A DNA stretch of 64,000 nt from Endozoicomonas gorgoniicola (GCF_025562715.2 NZ_JAPFCC010000001.1:2250501-2314500); one strand, 5' to 3'; counted from the stretch's first letter, positions 51,450 through 61,065 are shown. Translations and numbers: made by a program. The notes: generated from the sequence alone by a model not told the origin.

Positions 51450-52007
51450 ATGCAAGAATATGAAGAGCTGATGGGCGAACTGATCGAGCTGGGCATTACC
51501 GCCAACCCGGTCAGCCCTTTTGCCTGCTGCATTATTGACCCATGCGGTCAGATTCTGGTGACAGCAGCCAACGCCATGCACATCAGCCCCCTTTTCAGCG
51601 CCGAAGGACTGGCTATCCACATGCTGGCAGGTAACTATCACTGCAAACCTGAACAGAACCTGACCCTGGTCACCAACGCCGAACCAGACCCTGGTGCCAT
51701 GGCGGCGATTGTCTGGGCAAGATGCAGTGGCATTACTATCTCCCGCATCATCTTCGGCGCTTCCAGGGCAGGACTGAAACAGATATGGGAATGCGATTTC
51801 AGCCTTTCTGCAGAGCAGATGCTTGAAACGGTTGCTAAAGAACACAGGCCAGAGCTGACCGGACAAGTGATTGAGGAGGATTGCCTGGAATCATTCCGTG
51901 AGGGTAAGGAACTGAAAGAGGAAGGTGATACCCCGGTGATGTCTCTGGATCTGGATGATTATTGGATGGCTGGAGACTGGCTGCTGGATCTTGACGAACC
52001 GGAGTAA
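51450..52007 (+). CDS. Deaminase-fold protein lacking zinc ligands
   Basis: A 185-residue protein whose first 110 residues follow the cytidine/guanine deaminase fold: PVSPFACCIID, then FSAEGLAIHML where active enzymes have HAE, and NAEPDPGAMAAIVWAR where they have EPCPMCxGAI. The proton-shuttle Glu52 remains. The zinc ligands are replaced (Ser50, Asp80, Ala83), so hydrolytic deamination is unlikely. The C-terminal 60 residues are acidic. It may be a pseudoenzyme with a binding or regulatory role. A strong hairpin terminator follows. Confidence 0.7.
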   Translation: MQEYEELMGELIELGITANPVSPFACCIIDPCGQILVTAANAMHISPLFSAEGLAIHMLAGNYHCKPEQNLTLVTNAEPDPGAMAAIVWARCSGITISRIIFGASRAGLKQIWECDFSLSAEQMLETVAKEHRPELTGQVIEEDCLESFREGKELKEEGDTPVMSLDLDDYWMAGDWLLDLDEPE

Positions 52008-52052
52008 TGGTTTTTACCCCAATCTCTTTACTTCAGTCTCTATATCTCAGAT

Positions 52053-52088
52053 AAAAAGAAGCCGGAACACTGTCCGGCTTCTTTTTTA
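52053..52088. terminator. Bidirectional terminator between the deaminase-like gene and ppiD
   Basis: AAGAAGCCGGA-N6-TCCGGCTTCTT is an 11-bp stem with A and T runs on both sides, so it can serve both converging genes. Confidence 0.9.
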
Positions 52089-52109
52089 ACCTAATCAGAA
52101 TGATGTTTA

Positions 52110-54017
52110 TTACTCATCTTCGTCATAGATTTTAATTTTGGCGTCATCTTTCAGACTGCGCACATACTGGCCAAACAGAACCCGGCCATTACCAGCAGCG
52201 ATGTAACTGGCCATCATGCGAGCCTGGGCGACATCATCAATCGCCGCTTCACCCGCATGCACCTGACTCAGGGCAATCACGACAGTGTCGCCACCAGGCA
52301 GCTCTGTGCGATCAAAAACCTGCTCACCTTCAGCCGGATGCGGCATTTTGAAAGCGGCCGTCAAAAGCTGACGGGCAACACCCGGCTGATTGCGGGCAGC
52401 CTTGTCTGACTCAGACCATTCCAGCCCGGCATCTGATGCCACCTTCTTGCTGTCAACCCCTTCCTGCAGCTGAGCAATCAGTTGCTCAGCCTGCTTCTGT
52501 AGCTGATCACGCGTCTTCTCAGCCTTCAGGGACTGAACGATGCTGTCATGCACCTGTTCCAGCGGCTTCTGTTCAGGCTGTCGGTGATCCTTCACACGCA
52601 GAACCAGCACTTCTTCCGGGCTAATTTCAATCAGCTCACTGTTAGCACCCAGATCCAGTACTTCTTCGTTAAAGGATTCTGAAATCACACGGGGATTGGA
52701 GGTGATTTCATCAGTACCACCCTGGCGACCGAACGGCTCAGACACCTTGATATCCAGACCCAGCTGTTCAGCAGGCTGAGTCAGGTCAGACGCTTCAAAA
52801 CTGATATCTGCCAGCAGGCGGCTCTGGTCCAGAAACAGAACGTTGGCTTCCTGAGCCTGCAGGTCACTCAACAGCTGTGCTTTCACTTCGTCAAAGGTTG
52901 GCACAGTCGCTTTTTCACGGGCAGTGACCGTCAGGATCTGCAATCCAAACTCGGTTTCAACCGGCTTAGACACCTCTCCAATCTCCAGTGTGCTGATAGC
53001 ATCGTCAAAAGCAATACCAAAGAAACCGTCTTCAACCATACCCATATCACCACCTTTATCAGCAGTAATTGGGTCATCAGAGTATGTCTTTGCCAGTTCA
53101 GCAAAGGACTCTCCCGCTGCCAGCCTGGCCGCGATTTCTGCCGCACGCTCTTCAGCCGCAGCGTGGTCACGTTTATCACCGGTTTCGATCAGGATGGTCG
53201 ACACCTGCTGTTTGTCACGATTGGTTTCTTTCAGCTGATCGGTGTAATGATGATACTCATCACGCAGTTCCTGGTCGCTGATTTCGATATCGCTCTTCAG
53301 GTCTGCCTTTTTCATCTCTACGTACTGAATCACGACCTGCTCTTCGGTCATAAAGCGTTCAGAGTGGGTTTCGTAGTAGGCGTTAATCTCTTCTTCAGAA
53401 GGCTGGATGTTATCACGAACCTTATCAGCTTCGAGGGTCAGCCAGGCGATGTCTCGGGTCTGGCGTTCCAGGCTGTTAAGCTTCTGAATTTCAGCCGCTG
53501 TCACAAACTCACTGCCGGCAATACCGGATTGCATCTGGTTCATGAGAATGTCTTCACGCAGCACAGAACGAAACTGCAGGGGGGTCATACCGACACTGCG
53601 CAGCACCATCTGGAACTGTTCCTGATTAAACTGGCCATCCTGCTGGAATTCGGGAATAGAAAGAATCAGCTGATCCAGGCTGAAATCGCTGACATCCATT
53701 TTGCCAGACTTGGCAGCTTGCAGAAGCAAGGCGCGCTCGATCAGACTGTTCAGGACATTCTCCTGCAGCAGCTTGTCGTCAACCAGGGATGGGTCAAAAC
53801 GCTCTCCCATCTGCTGGATAATGGCACGACGCTGCTGATCAACTGACTGGCTCAGCTTATAGCGACTAATTTCCTCGCCGTTAACTTTTGCAACATCACT
53901 GTTATTAGGATTAGGTGCTAGTGATTCGAGGCCGGTAATGGCCATCATAAAAGCGATCACGCCGACAACCACAAAGGTTACCCAGCTTTTCGACTTTTCC
54001 CTCATTGTTTGGAGCAT
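52110..54017 (-). CDS. ppiD: Periplasmic-side peptidyl-prolyl isomerase/chaperone PpiD
   Basis: A 635-residue protein. One N-terminal membrane anchor (SWVTFVVVGVIAFMMAITG) precedes a SurA-N-like chaperone region and a parvulin domain (about 260-360: QVSTILIETG, YSDDPITADKGGDMGMVEDG). PpiD is tethered at the SecYEG translocon and helps newly exported outer-membrane proteins fold. I preferred the ATG at 54017 with GAGG over an in-frame one 18 nt upstream. Its place after hupB is conserved. Confidence 0.95.
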   Translation of the reverse strand: MLQTMREKSKSWVTFVVVGVIAFMMAITGLESLAPNPNNSDVAKVNGEEISRYKLSQSVDQQRRAIIQQMGERFDPSLVDDKLLQENVLNSLIERALLLQAAKSGKMDVSDFSLDQLILSIPEFQQDGQFNQEQFQMVLRSVGMTPLQFRSVLREDILMNQMQSGIAGSEFVTAAEIQKLNSLERQTRDIAWLTLEADKVRDNIQPSEEEINAYYETHSERFMTEEQVVIQYVEMKKADLKSDIEISDQELRDEYHHYTDQLKETNRDKQQVSTILIETGDKRDHAAAEERAAEIAARLAAGESFAELAKTYSDDPITADKGGDMGMVEDGFFGIAFDDAISTLEIGEVSKPVETEFGLQILTVTAREKATVPTFDEVKAQLLSDLQAQEANVLFLDQSRLLADISFEASDLTQPAEQLGLDIKVSEPFGRQGGTDEITSNPRVISESFNEEVLDLGANSELIEISPEEVLVLRVKDHRQPEQKPLEQVHDSIVQSLKAEKTRDQLQKQAEQLIAQLQEGVDSKKVASDAGLEWSESDKAARNQPGVARQLLTAAFKMPHPAEGEQVFDRTELPGGDTVVIALSQVHAGEAAIDDVAQARMMASYIAAGNGRVLFGQYVRSLKDDAKIKIYDEDE

Positions 54018-54038
54018 ATTAACCTCATGTTCCAATTC

Positions 54039-54140
54039 AGGAGACTGGCCGATAATGGCACCCGTCGCGAGGATCGTAGAAAATTTTCAGACCAATTTGC
54101 TACGACCGCAGTAGGGTAGACCATATTCGGTCAGACTCCT
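54039..54140. mobile_element. Degenerate short copy of the MITE-like element
   Basis: About 102 bp. Its ends AGGAGACTGGCC and GGTCAGACTCCT are imperfect inverted repeats. Its centre GCGAGGAT...GACCAATTT...ACCGC matches the 46575 element with an internal deletion. It lies directly upstream of ppiD (starts 22 bp before its ATG on the opposite reading direction), so it may affect ppiD expression. Confidence 0.5.
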
Positions 54141-54239
54141 AGTCAGGGCTGATGTCTGAGACTACTGCTTAGTATGGCCAGACGCCCAAGTTTACTGTTC
54201 GCCCCGAACAGGCACAGGTAAACCACTGGCCTTCGAGTT

Positions 54240-54272
54240 AAAAAAAAAGCGCATCGACTGATGCGCCTTTTT
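54240..54272 (-). terminator. Rho-independent terminator of hupB
   Basis: GGCGCATC and GATGCGC(T) form a stem with a short loop and a long T tract on the minus strand, about 107 nt past the hupB stop. Confidence 0.85.
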
Positions 54273-54378
54273 GGATGTAACGGAGATTATATTCAAAGAC
54301 TGAGTCATTGCCAATCTCTGCCAGCATCCGGTGTTTAGGTTCTGCGAAACCTGCAACCAGGTTTCTACCCAGCGCGAA

Positions 54379-54654
54379 TTAAACGTTAACCGCGTCCTTG
54401 AGAGCCTTACCAGCCTTGAAGCTAGGGATCTTGGCAGCAGCGATTTCGATAGGCTCGCCAGTCTGAGGGTTACGACCAGTACGGGCCGCACGATCCTTGA
54501 CAGCGAAAGTACCAAAACCAACCAGAACAACCTGCTCACCGTTTTTCAGGGCATCGGTAACCGTGTTGATCATAGCGTCCAGCGCACGTCCAGCCTGCGC
54601 CTTTGGGATGTCTGCAGATGCCGCGATAGAATCAATCAGCTCGGACTTGTTCAC
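54379..54654 (-). CDS. hupB: DNA-binding protein HU-beta
   Basis: A 91-residue histone-like protein with GTG start at 54654. Hallmarks are VNKSELIDSIA, GFGTFAVKDRAARTGRNPQTGEPIEIAAAKIPSFKAGKALKDAV. HU bends DNA and shapes the nucleoid. A longer in-frame extension upstream to 54819 is open but does not resemble HU and lacks support; AGGGGA before the GTG decides the start. It lies between lon and ppiD as in enterobacteria and Pseudomonas. Confidence 0.97.
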   Translation of the reverse strand: MNKSELIDSIAASADIPKAQAGRALDAMINTVTDALKNGEQVVLVGFGTFAVKDRAARTGRNPQTGEPIEIAAAKIPSFKAGKALKDAVNV

Positions 54655-55184
54655 TCGAATTCCCCTTCTTTGTAGGATGCTTTGTAGCCGTTTGGCTAGA
54701 AGGCAGTCAGAAACGTAAATGCCCCGAATGCCTGACCCAATAAGTGTTTCGCTATGCTGCGTGATTTTTGCTGAAAACACAAGCAACCTGACCTGACAAT
54801 ACTCAGCAAAAACCCCCAACAGCGCGATTCACCGTCATTTTTGTCCTGTCTGTCGTGACCTGATGATAGAAATGGACAAGTACGGCAGGCAGAACGACCG
54901 GAACCCTGTTCCAAACAGATGAGAGTCCAGTACTGCAGACAATATGACTGCAAAAAACCGACATCCACCTTAATACGATGCAGCGGTGCAACGCAATAGA
55001 CTGTGCCTGTTTTCCGGGGCTAAATGCCTGAAAATACTAAAAACTTGTCAAAAAGCTACTCGTAACTGTGACCAAATCGTTACTGTAACCCTTTTACACA
55101 GGACATCTCGGTCTGCGGCTTGAGGTAGCGGCTTTTTATACCAACGCCGTTGTGGCTCTGTCAACAAGCAAACCCGCGTCATTA
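54655..55184. other. hupB-lon intergenic region
   Basis: About 530 bp with no credible gene. It must contain the hupB promoter(s). A candidate TTGACA lies near 55050 on the minus strand but has no good -10 partner. Open frames here lack ribosome sites. Confidence 0.5.
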
Positions 55185-55220
55185 CTGCACGTCAGCCCCA
55201 AAACAGAGGCTGACGTGCAG
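55185..55220 (-). terminator. Strong hairpin after lon
   Basis: CTGCACGTCAGCC and GGCTGACGTGCAG form a perfect 13-bp stem 7 nt past the lon stop, without a T tract. It may stabilise the lon mRNA end or work with Rho. Confidence 0.55.
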
Positions 55221-55226
55221 TATCAA

Positions 55227-57644
55227 TCAGTGGGTTTTGATCAGCTTGTCAGGTTCTTCGGACTTGATTTCGGCTTTTACCGACTCAGACGGTTCCGGCA
55301 GAGCTACTGGCGTGTATTGCAGCGCTACCTCCAACACCTGGTCAATCCATTGCACAGGAATGATGTCCAGGTCTTCCTTGATGTTGTCAGGAATTTCCTT
55401 GAGGTCTTTGCGGTTTTCTTCAGGAATGACCACTTTCTTGATGCCACCCCGGTGAGCGGCCAGCAGTTTCTCCTTCAGGCCACCGATAGCCAGCACCTGT
55501 CCACGCAGGGTAATCTCTCCGGTCATGGCCACTTCGGCTCTGACCGGAATACCTGTCAACACAGACACCAGTGCGGTACACATGCCAATACCGGCACTTG
55601 GGCCATCCTTCGGCGTTGCCCCTTCCGGCACATGGATATGAATATCATTCTTCTGGTGGAAGTCCGCATCAATCCCCAGCGTTCTGGCCCGGCTTCTGAC
55701 GACAGTCAGGGCTGCCTGAATGGATTCCTGCATCACATCACCCAGAGAGCCGGTCTTGGTAATCTGCCCTTTGCCCGGCACCGCCATGGACTCAATAGTC
55801 AACAGTTCACCACCGACCTGCGTCCAGGCCAGTGCGGTTACCTGACCCACCTGATCCTGGTCTTCTGCACGCCCAAAACTGAACTTTTGTACACCCAGAA
55901 AGTATTCAAGGGCTTCCGGTGTCACTACATCCTTACGGTCTTCAACCGACAGTGCGGCATCTTTCACAGACTTGCGACAGATCTTGGCAATCTCCCGTTC
56001 CAGACCACGCACACCCGCTTCACGGGTGTAGTAGCGAATAATGTCACGCAGCGCGTCGTCTTCAAAGGACAACTCCTTGTTCCTCAGGCCGCTGTTTTTG
56101 ACCTGCTTGGGTACCAGATAACGAATGGCGATATTCACCTTTTCGTCTTCGGTGTAACCCGGTATGCGAATCACTTCCATACGATCCAGCAGTGGTGCGG
56201 GAATATCCATGGAGTTGGAGGTGCAGACAAACATCACGTCAGACAGATCGTAGTCCACTTCCAGATAATGATCGTTGAACGAATTGTTCTGCTCCGGATC
56301 CAGCACTTCCAGCAGGGCAGAAGAAGGGTCGCCACGCATATCGACACCCATTTTGTCAATCTCGTCCAGCAGAAACAGCGGGTTACGCACTTCCGCCTTG
56401 GACATTTTCTGGATCAGCTTGCCGGGCATGGAGCCAACGTAGGTACGACGATGGCCACGTATTTCCGCTTCATCCCGAACGCCACCCAGCGCCATGCGCA
56501 CAAACTTGCGGTTGGTTGCCCTGGCGATGGATTCACCGAGAGAGGTTTTACCCACACCCGGAGGACCTACCAAACAGAGAACCGGCCCCTTGATCTTCTT
56601 GACACGTTTCTGGACAGCAAGGTATTCGAGAATTCGCTCTTTCACCTCTTCCAGACCAAAGTGTTCGTTTTCAAGAATATCCTGGGCGCGCTTCATATCG
56701 TGACGAACCTTGCTGCGCTTTTTCCAGGGTACAGAGATCATCCAGTCGATATAGCTACGCACAACCGATGCCTCAGCGGACATCGGTGACATCATCTTCA
56801 GCTTGTTGAGTTCAGCCAGGGTCTTTTCTTTAGCCTCTTCCGGCATGCCAGCTGATTCGACTTTCTCTTTCAGCTCATCCAGTTCATTGGGCGTTTCGTC
56901 CATATCGCCCAGCTCTTTCTGAATAGCCTTCATCTGTTCGTTGAGATAGTACTCACGCTGACTGCGTTCCATCTGTTTTTTCACGCGGCCACGGATTTTT
57001 TTCTCAACCTGCATAAAGTCCATTTCGCCCTGCATGATACCAATCAGGTATTCAAGGCGGTCACCCAGATCTTCGATTTCCAGCACTTTTTGCTTGTCTT
57101 CGATCTTCATGGGCATGTGAGCAGCAATGGTATCCACCAGCCTGGAAGGCTCATCAATACCTGACAGGGAGGTCAGGACTTCATTGGGGACTTTCTTGCT
57201 GAGCTGAACATACTGTTCAAACTGGGACATCAGGGAACGAACCAGAATTTCACCTTCCCGCTCGCTGACAAAAGGCGTAGTCGCCATCTGTATGGATGCC
57301 ATCACATAGCCGTCGGCGTCATACAGATCATCAACATAAACACGTTTTTCACCTTCAACCAGTACCTTAACGGTGCCATCCGGCAGTTTCAGTAACTGAA
57401 GAATGCTGGCAACGGTACCCACGGAAAACAGCTCTGATTCTGACGGGTCATCGACCTGAGCATTTTTCTGAGCCACCAGAAGTATTTTCTTGCCCTTCGA
57501 CATCGCCTCATCGAGAGCCAGAATGGATTTTTCACGCCCGACAAATAAAGGAATAACCATATGCGGGTAAACAACGACATCCCGCAGTGGCAACAACGGC
57601 AAATCGAAGGGTTCTGACAAGTGTACAGTATCGTTATTATCCAT
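55227..57644 (-). CDS. lon: ATP-dependent protease Lon
   Basis: An 805-residue LonA. The N-terminal substrate domain starts LPLLPLRDVVVYPHMVIPLFVGREKS. The AAA+ module has Walker A GPPGVGKTSLGESIA and Walker B FLLDEIDKMG. The protease domain has catalytic Ser in PKDGPSAGIGM and Lys in GLKEKLLAAHRGG. Lon degrades misfolded proteins and regulators such as SulA, also encoded here. AAGGGGAG precedes the ATG. In relatives clpX directly precedes lon; here about 4.4 kb is inserted between them. Confidence 0.98.
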   Translation of the reverse strand: MDNNDTVHLSEPFDLPLLPLRDVVVYPHMVIPLFVGREKSILALDEAMSKGKKILLVAQKNAQVDDPSESELFSVGTVASILQLLKLPDGTVKVLVEGEKRVYVDDLYDADGYVMASIQMATTPFVSEREGEILVRSLMSQFEQYVQLSKKVPNEVLTSLSGIDEPSRLVDTIAAHMPMKIEDKQKVLEIEDLGDRLEYLIGIMQGEMDFMQVEKKIRGRVKKQMERSQREYYLNEQMKAIQKELGDMDETPNELDELKEKVESAGMPEEAKEKTLAELNKLKMMSPMSAEASVVRSYIDWMISVPWKKRSKVRHDMKRAQDILENEHFGLEEVKERILEYLAVQKRVKKIKGPVLCLVGPPGVGKTSLGESIARATNRKFVRMALGGVRDEAEIRGHRRTYVGSMPGKLIQKMSKAEVRNPLFLLDEIDKMGVDMRGDPSSALLEVLDPEQNNSFNDHYLEVDYDLSDVMFVCTSNSMDIPAPLLDRMEVIRIPGYTEDEKVNIAIRYLVPKQVKNSGLRNKELSFEDDALRDIIRYYTREAGVRGLEREIAKICRKSVKDAALSVEDRKDVVTPEALEYFLGVQKFSFGRAEDQDQVGQVTALAWTQVGGELLTIESMAVPGKGQITKTGSLGDVMQESIQAALTVVRSRARTLGIDADFHQKNDIHIHVPEGATPKDGPSAGIGMCTALVSVLTGIPVRAEVAMTGEITLRGQVLAIGGLKEKLLAAHRGGIKKVVIPEENRKDLKEIPDNIKEDLDIIPVQWIDQVLEVALQYTPVALPEPSESVKAEIKSEEPDKLIKTH

Positions 57645-57699
57645 GATTCAGCTCCCCTTATAACAGCTTCACAACTTGGGCTGACCTGAGTTAATCGAC

Positions 57700-57859
57700 A
57701 CCTGACGGTTGTCAGGCCGGGTGACAAAGGGTCAGCAGGTACCTGCAGCGATTGAGCCATTATACAAATCGGCAGGCTCTTACCTGCAAAGATGCGGGTT
57801 TTCTTGTGAAATTACAATAGTCCGAACCATTTAGACCATGGCTTTTTGAACTGGTTCAG
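57700..57859. repeat. Direct-repeat blocks upstream of lon (copy 1)
   Basis: Two blocks, 57700-57726 and 57818-57859. The first recurs identically (27 nt) at 59240-59266 and the second with a few differences at 59268-59309. Together with copy 2 they bracket the WD40-like gene. Copy 2 lacks the intervening 91 bp. Confidence 0.85.
57759..57764 (-). promoter_or_regulatory. Candidate lon promoter -10 box
   Basis: A perfect TATAAT on the minus strand about 115 nt before the lon start, without a strong -35 box. It lies between the two direct-repeat blocks and is missing from copy 2 at 59240. A heat-shock-type promoter was looked for and not found with confidence. Confidence 0.4.
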
Positions 57860-57963
57860 TGGGCTGAGAAGTGTATAACCTCAGTTTGAGTGGAGAATCC
57901 ATCCTCATTAACAAGTCACAACTATAATGTCTGACTTACAACAACCTTATGGAAATACACCCA

Positions 57964-59229
57964 ATGATACGCCGCTGCTTCTTCATAGGGATATTGTTTG
58001 CCACTATATCTACAGAGGCTTTATCTACAGAGGCTTTTTCTACTGAAGCTTTAGCATCACCTTTGAGTACTGAAATAACCGAGCTATGGCATCATTCTTA
58101 TCCAAACGCCAGTGACCATAGACCATCAGAAAAAATCAATTTACTGGCTTTCAGCCCTGATGGTCAGCTGCTGTCCATCATCAGTAACCACAAAACGGTC
58201 CGGGTAGTTGCCGCCAACAATCCGAATAGTGTTCTGTTCGAAAGTGAATTTAAATATCCGGTATTAGGGGCATCTTTCAGAGGAGACACGCAACAATTAA
58301 TTGTTACGGACGCCCGGACAACCCGGATTATAGATTTCACCAGACCGGTCACTGATGCGCCTCTGGCTGAATTAAAACACAAACGGCCGGTAAGAAAAGT
58401 AGCCACCAGCCCGGATGGGGATCTTCTTGTCACCGGAAATGCAAATCGTAAAGTTTATGTTTTTAATATCACCAAGCACAATATTTTCAAGGCTCGCGAA
58501 GTTGTTCACATGGGGAGCAAGATAAAGAGTATTAACATCAGCCCGGATAATCGCTTCATGATCATCGGTAACAGCGACTCAAAAGGTGTGCTTGTTGATA
58601 TAAGCAATCATGCAAAGTTTGAATACGATGCCACAATAGATTTTGGTTACCAATATGGGTACTCATACAGCAAAAACAAACTAATGGATGTATACCCACT
58701 CAAGTTCTCTGTGGAAAATGCGGCCTTTAGCCAGAATAGCCAGTTTGTAGCCACTGAAGTAAATGACAGAATCCTTATTAGCGACCTTTTTCGCCCCCGC
58801 AAACCCATAACCCAAAATGATTTTTATTTGCTTGGAGTCAATCGTATCGCTCTCAGTGCAGATGGACATTATCTGATCGCGGGAAAACCAGGACACGGCA
58901 TTTGCGTATACAGAGTTTCTTCTAATATAGTTTTTGCCTATTCGAAAACCTTCCCTATTGAAGGCGATATAAATACTATGGCGATCCACCATGAGCAATG
59001 CCTTCTGGCAGTCGGGGGAGACAGGGTTCACCTCTTAAGATTATGCCCCGAAACACCATTTTCTCAGCAAAAAGCTGCCCCCTCCAGCACTTATCCAACA
59101 GTTCCACCCCTTCCCTCTCTTGCCTTTAACCATACAGACCTCCAACCGTATCACTCACTTTCTTCTCATTCCTCCCTATCACCAGTACTTCTTATGCCCC
59201 TCTTTTTCCCGTTGTTTTTTGAGTATTGA
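57964..59229 (+). CDS. Exported WD40/beta-propeller-like protein
   Basis: A 421-residue protein with a signal peptide. The first 30 residues include a STEAL/STEAF repeat made by a 15-bp DNA tandem repeat (58005-58053). At least five WD40-like units follow: INLLAFSPDGQLLSIIS, VRKVATSPDGDLLVTGN, IKSINISPDNRFMIIGN, VENAAFSQNSQFVATE and VNRIALSADGHYLIAG, indicating a propeller. A C-terminal hydrophobic stretch ends PLFFPLFFEY and could anchor it. Binding partner unknown. It is bracketed by direct repeats and looks inserted. Confidence 0.72.
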   Translation: MIRRCFFIGILFATISTEALSTEAFSTEALASPLSTEITELWHHSYPNASDHRPSEKINLLAFSPDGQLLSIISNHKTVRVVAANNPNSVLFESEFKYPVLGASFRGDTQQLIVTDARTTRIIDFTRPVTDAPLAELKHKRPVRKVATSPDGDLLVTGNANRKVYVFNITKHNIFKAREVVHMGSKIKSINISPDNRFMIIGNSDSKGVLVDISNHAKFEYDATIDFGYQYGYSYSKNKLMDVYPLKFSVENAAFSQNSQFVATEVNDRILISDLFRPRKPITQNDFYLLGVNRIALSADGHYLIAGKPGHGICVYRVSSNIVFAYSKTFPIEGDINTMAIHHEQCLLAVGGDRVHLLRLCPETPFSQQKAAPSSTYPTVPPLPSLAFNHTDLQPYHSLSSHSSLSPVLLMPLFFPLFFEY

Positions 59230-59239
59230 TGCGCTACGT

Positions 59240-59309
59240 ACCTGACGGTTGTCAGGCCGGGTGACAGTAGTCCGCGCTGTTTAGACCATGGCTTTTTAAA
59301 GTGGTTCAG
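59240..59309. repeat. Direct-repeat blocks after the WD40-like gene (copy 2)
   Basis: The two blocks found upstream of lon (see 57700-57859) recur here with one base between them in place of 91. The rest of 59230-59478 has no gene and is upstream sequence of dcuC. Confidence 0.85.
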
Positions 59310-59478
59310 GTTCAGCAAGGTCAACCTTTTCCGAACAGCCGATTTACAAATTGGCTTATTAATTGCTTTATGTCATCAGAAAGATAACTAGTACTAGCGT
59401 ACAAGCATAGTTTTGGGTAAATTCTAATCAGGAATATATAAAGATTTTACTATAGATTTACCAATATAAGGCAGTACT

Positions 59479-60846
59479 ATGCTTGAGCTGTTCATAGGAT
59501 TGATTGTCACAATTGCAGTCGGTTATTTTATTGTTAAGGGTTACAGACCTGCCGGAGTTCTTTTAACGACGGGTGTCTTACTTCTTATTATCACAGGCCT
59601 GCTTGGTCACGACGTTTTACCGTCCAAAATAGCCTCAACAGGCAATTTGTTCACGGATGCACTTGAGTACGTTAAGTATATGCTCCAGTATCGGGGCGGC
59701 GGACTGGGTATGCAGATCATGCTGTTATGCGGCTTCGCCTCTTACATGACCCATCTCGGTGCCAACAACGTAGTGGTAAAGCAGTTTTCCAGACCGCTTT
59801 CCGTCATCAAGTCACCTTATGCCCTTCTGGTAGCAGCGTACATTGTCGCCTGTTTGATGTCTTTAGCTGTAAGCTCGGCAACCGGCCTGGGTGTTCTTCT
59901 TATGGCAACATTATTTCCCATGATGACTGCAATGGGCATTTCCCGCCCGGCTGCTGTAGCTGTGTGCGCCTCACCCGCTGCCATCATTCTGTCCCCAACC
60001 TCTGGTGACGTGGTGATTGCTGCTGAAAAGTCAGGTCTGCCATTAGATGTTTTCGCTGTGCAAACCGTACTGCCCGTTTCTGTATGCGCCATCATCGTCA
60101 TGGCGGCTGCAGCTTTCTTCTGGAATAAGTATCTCGATAAAAAAGACAACTCCCCAATGGAACGTGTGGATGTTTCAAGCATTGAGGTCAAGGCTCCGGC
60201 TTTCTACGCTCTGCTGCCATTCCTGCCAATTATTGGCGTTTTCCTTTTCAACGGCCGTACTATCCCCGGGCTAGAACTGGATATTTATACCATCGTTGTA
60301 CTATCCATCTTTGTAGGAGCCCTGACGGATTTCGTCACCAAAGGCTTCAAAGGCAAAGAAGTTCTGGAAGACCTTGAGTCTTGTTACCAGGGTATGGCAG
60401 AGGCTTTCAAGGGCGTTGTCATGCTCCTGGTTGCCGCCGGTGTATTTGCCCAGGGCCTGATGTCCATTGGTGCGATCGACAACCTGCTCCACCTGGCCGA
60501 AATCGCTGGTGCTGGCGGCGTTGCCCTTATGTTGATTTTGACCACTTTAACGGTTGCTGCCGCAATCGCCACCGGTTCCGGTAATGCGCCTTTTTATGCC
60601 TTTGTCGAGCTGGCACCTTCTCTGGCAGCAAAGATGGGCCTGAGCCCTGCCTTCCTCATTATTCCCATGCTGCAGGCATCAAACCTTGGTCGTACGGTTT
60701 CACCGGTTTCAGGGGTTGTTGTAGCGACATCCGGTATGGGAAAAATCAGTCCGTTTGAGGTTGTAAAGCGCACATCAGTACCCGTTCTGTGCGGATTGGT
60801 AACCGTTATTATTGGTACGTTTATCCTTGTACCTATGGTGCCTTAA
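59479..60846 (+). CDS. dcuC: DcuC-type C4-dicarboxylate transporter
   Basis: A 455-residue polytopic membrane protein of the DcuC family (E. coli DcuC 461). About 11-12 helices. Conserved segments are GLGMQIMLLCGFASYMTHLGA, SSATGLGVLLMATLFPMM, ASPAAIILSPTSGDVVIAA and the C-terminal LGRTVSPVSGVVVATSGMG. It exchanges or exports succinate/fumarate-type acids in anaerobic growth. Substrate is inferred from family. A terminator follows at 60876. It is part of the block inserted between clpX and lon. Confidence 0.92.
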   Translation: MLELFIGLIVTIAVGYFIVKGYRPAGVLLTTGVLLLIITGLLGHDVLPSKIASTGNLFTDALEYVKYMLQYRGGGLGMQIMLLCGFASYMTHLGANNVVVKQFSRPLSVIKSPYALLVAAYIVACLMSLAVSSATGLGVLLMATLFPMMTAMGISRPAAVAVCASPAAIILSPTSGDVVIAAEKSGLPLDVFAVQTVLPVSVCAIIVMAAAAFFWNKYLDKKDNSPMERVDVSSIEVKAPAFYALLPFLPIIGVFLFNGRTIPGLELDIYTIVVLSIFVGALTDFVTKGFKGKEVLEDLESCYQGMAEAFKGVVMLLVAAGVFAQGLMSIGAIDNLLHLAEIAGAGGVALMLILTTLTVAAAIATGSGNAPFYAFVELAPSLAAKMGLSPAFLIIPMLQASNLGRTVSPVSGVVVATSGMGKISPFEVVKRTSVPVLCGLVTVIIGTFILVPMVP

Positions 60847-60875
60847 GCACAATCGCCTTCAAGCTGATTAAAACC

Positions 60876-60902
60876 AGGGTGTCGGACAGGCACCCTTTTT
60901 TA
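60876..60902 (+). terminator. Terminator of dcuC
   Basis: GGGTG and CACCC stems around a 9-nt loop are followed by six T, about 30 nt past the dcuC stop. Confidence 0.8.
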
Positions 60903-61065
60903 TGGTCGTTTAAAAAAAAAGAGAAGCGGCGACCGGGAACTATCAGGGTTTATCAGAGTCAATGTTTTTGCCCGCAAGAGTATCAGACATTATCAAAAAC
61001 CAATTGACTGATTCTGGCTTTTCTTTGGCCAAAAGGAATACATTTGCTTACAAAAGGATTTTTTT

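Noticed and set aside
51210..51866. A 218-codon minus-strand frame
   Set aside because: It overlaps the deaminase-fold gene on the other strand, lacks a ribosome site and shows no family motif.
54655..54819. N-terminal extension of HU (55 extra codons)
   Set aside because: HU proteins start at the conserved VNKSELI; the GTG there has a ribosome site and the extension is not HU-like.
55152..56789. A 545-codon plus-strand frame
   Set aside because: It is antisense to lon; the translation is a mirrored-codon shadow rich in His, Gln and Arg.
59238..59310. Repeats around the WD40 gene as insertion-sequence ends
   Set aside because: The repeats are direct, not inverted, and no transposase lies between them.
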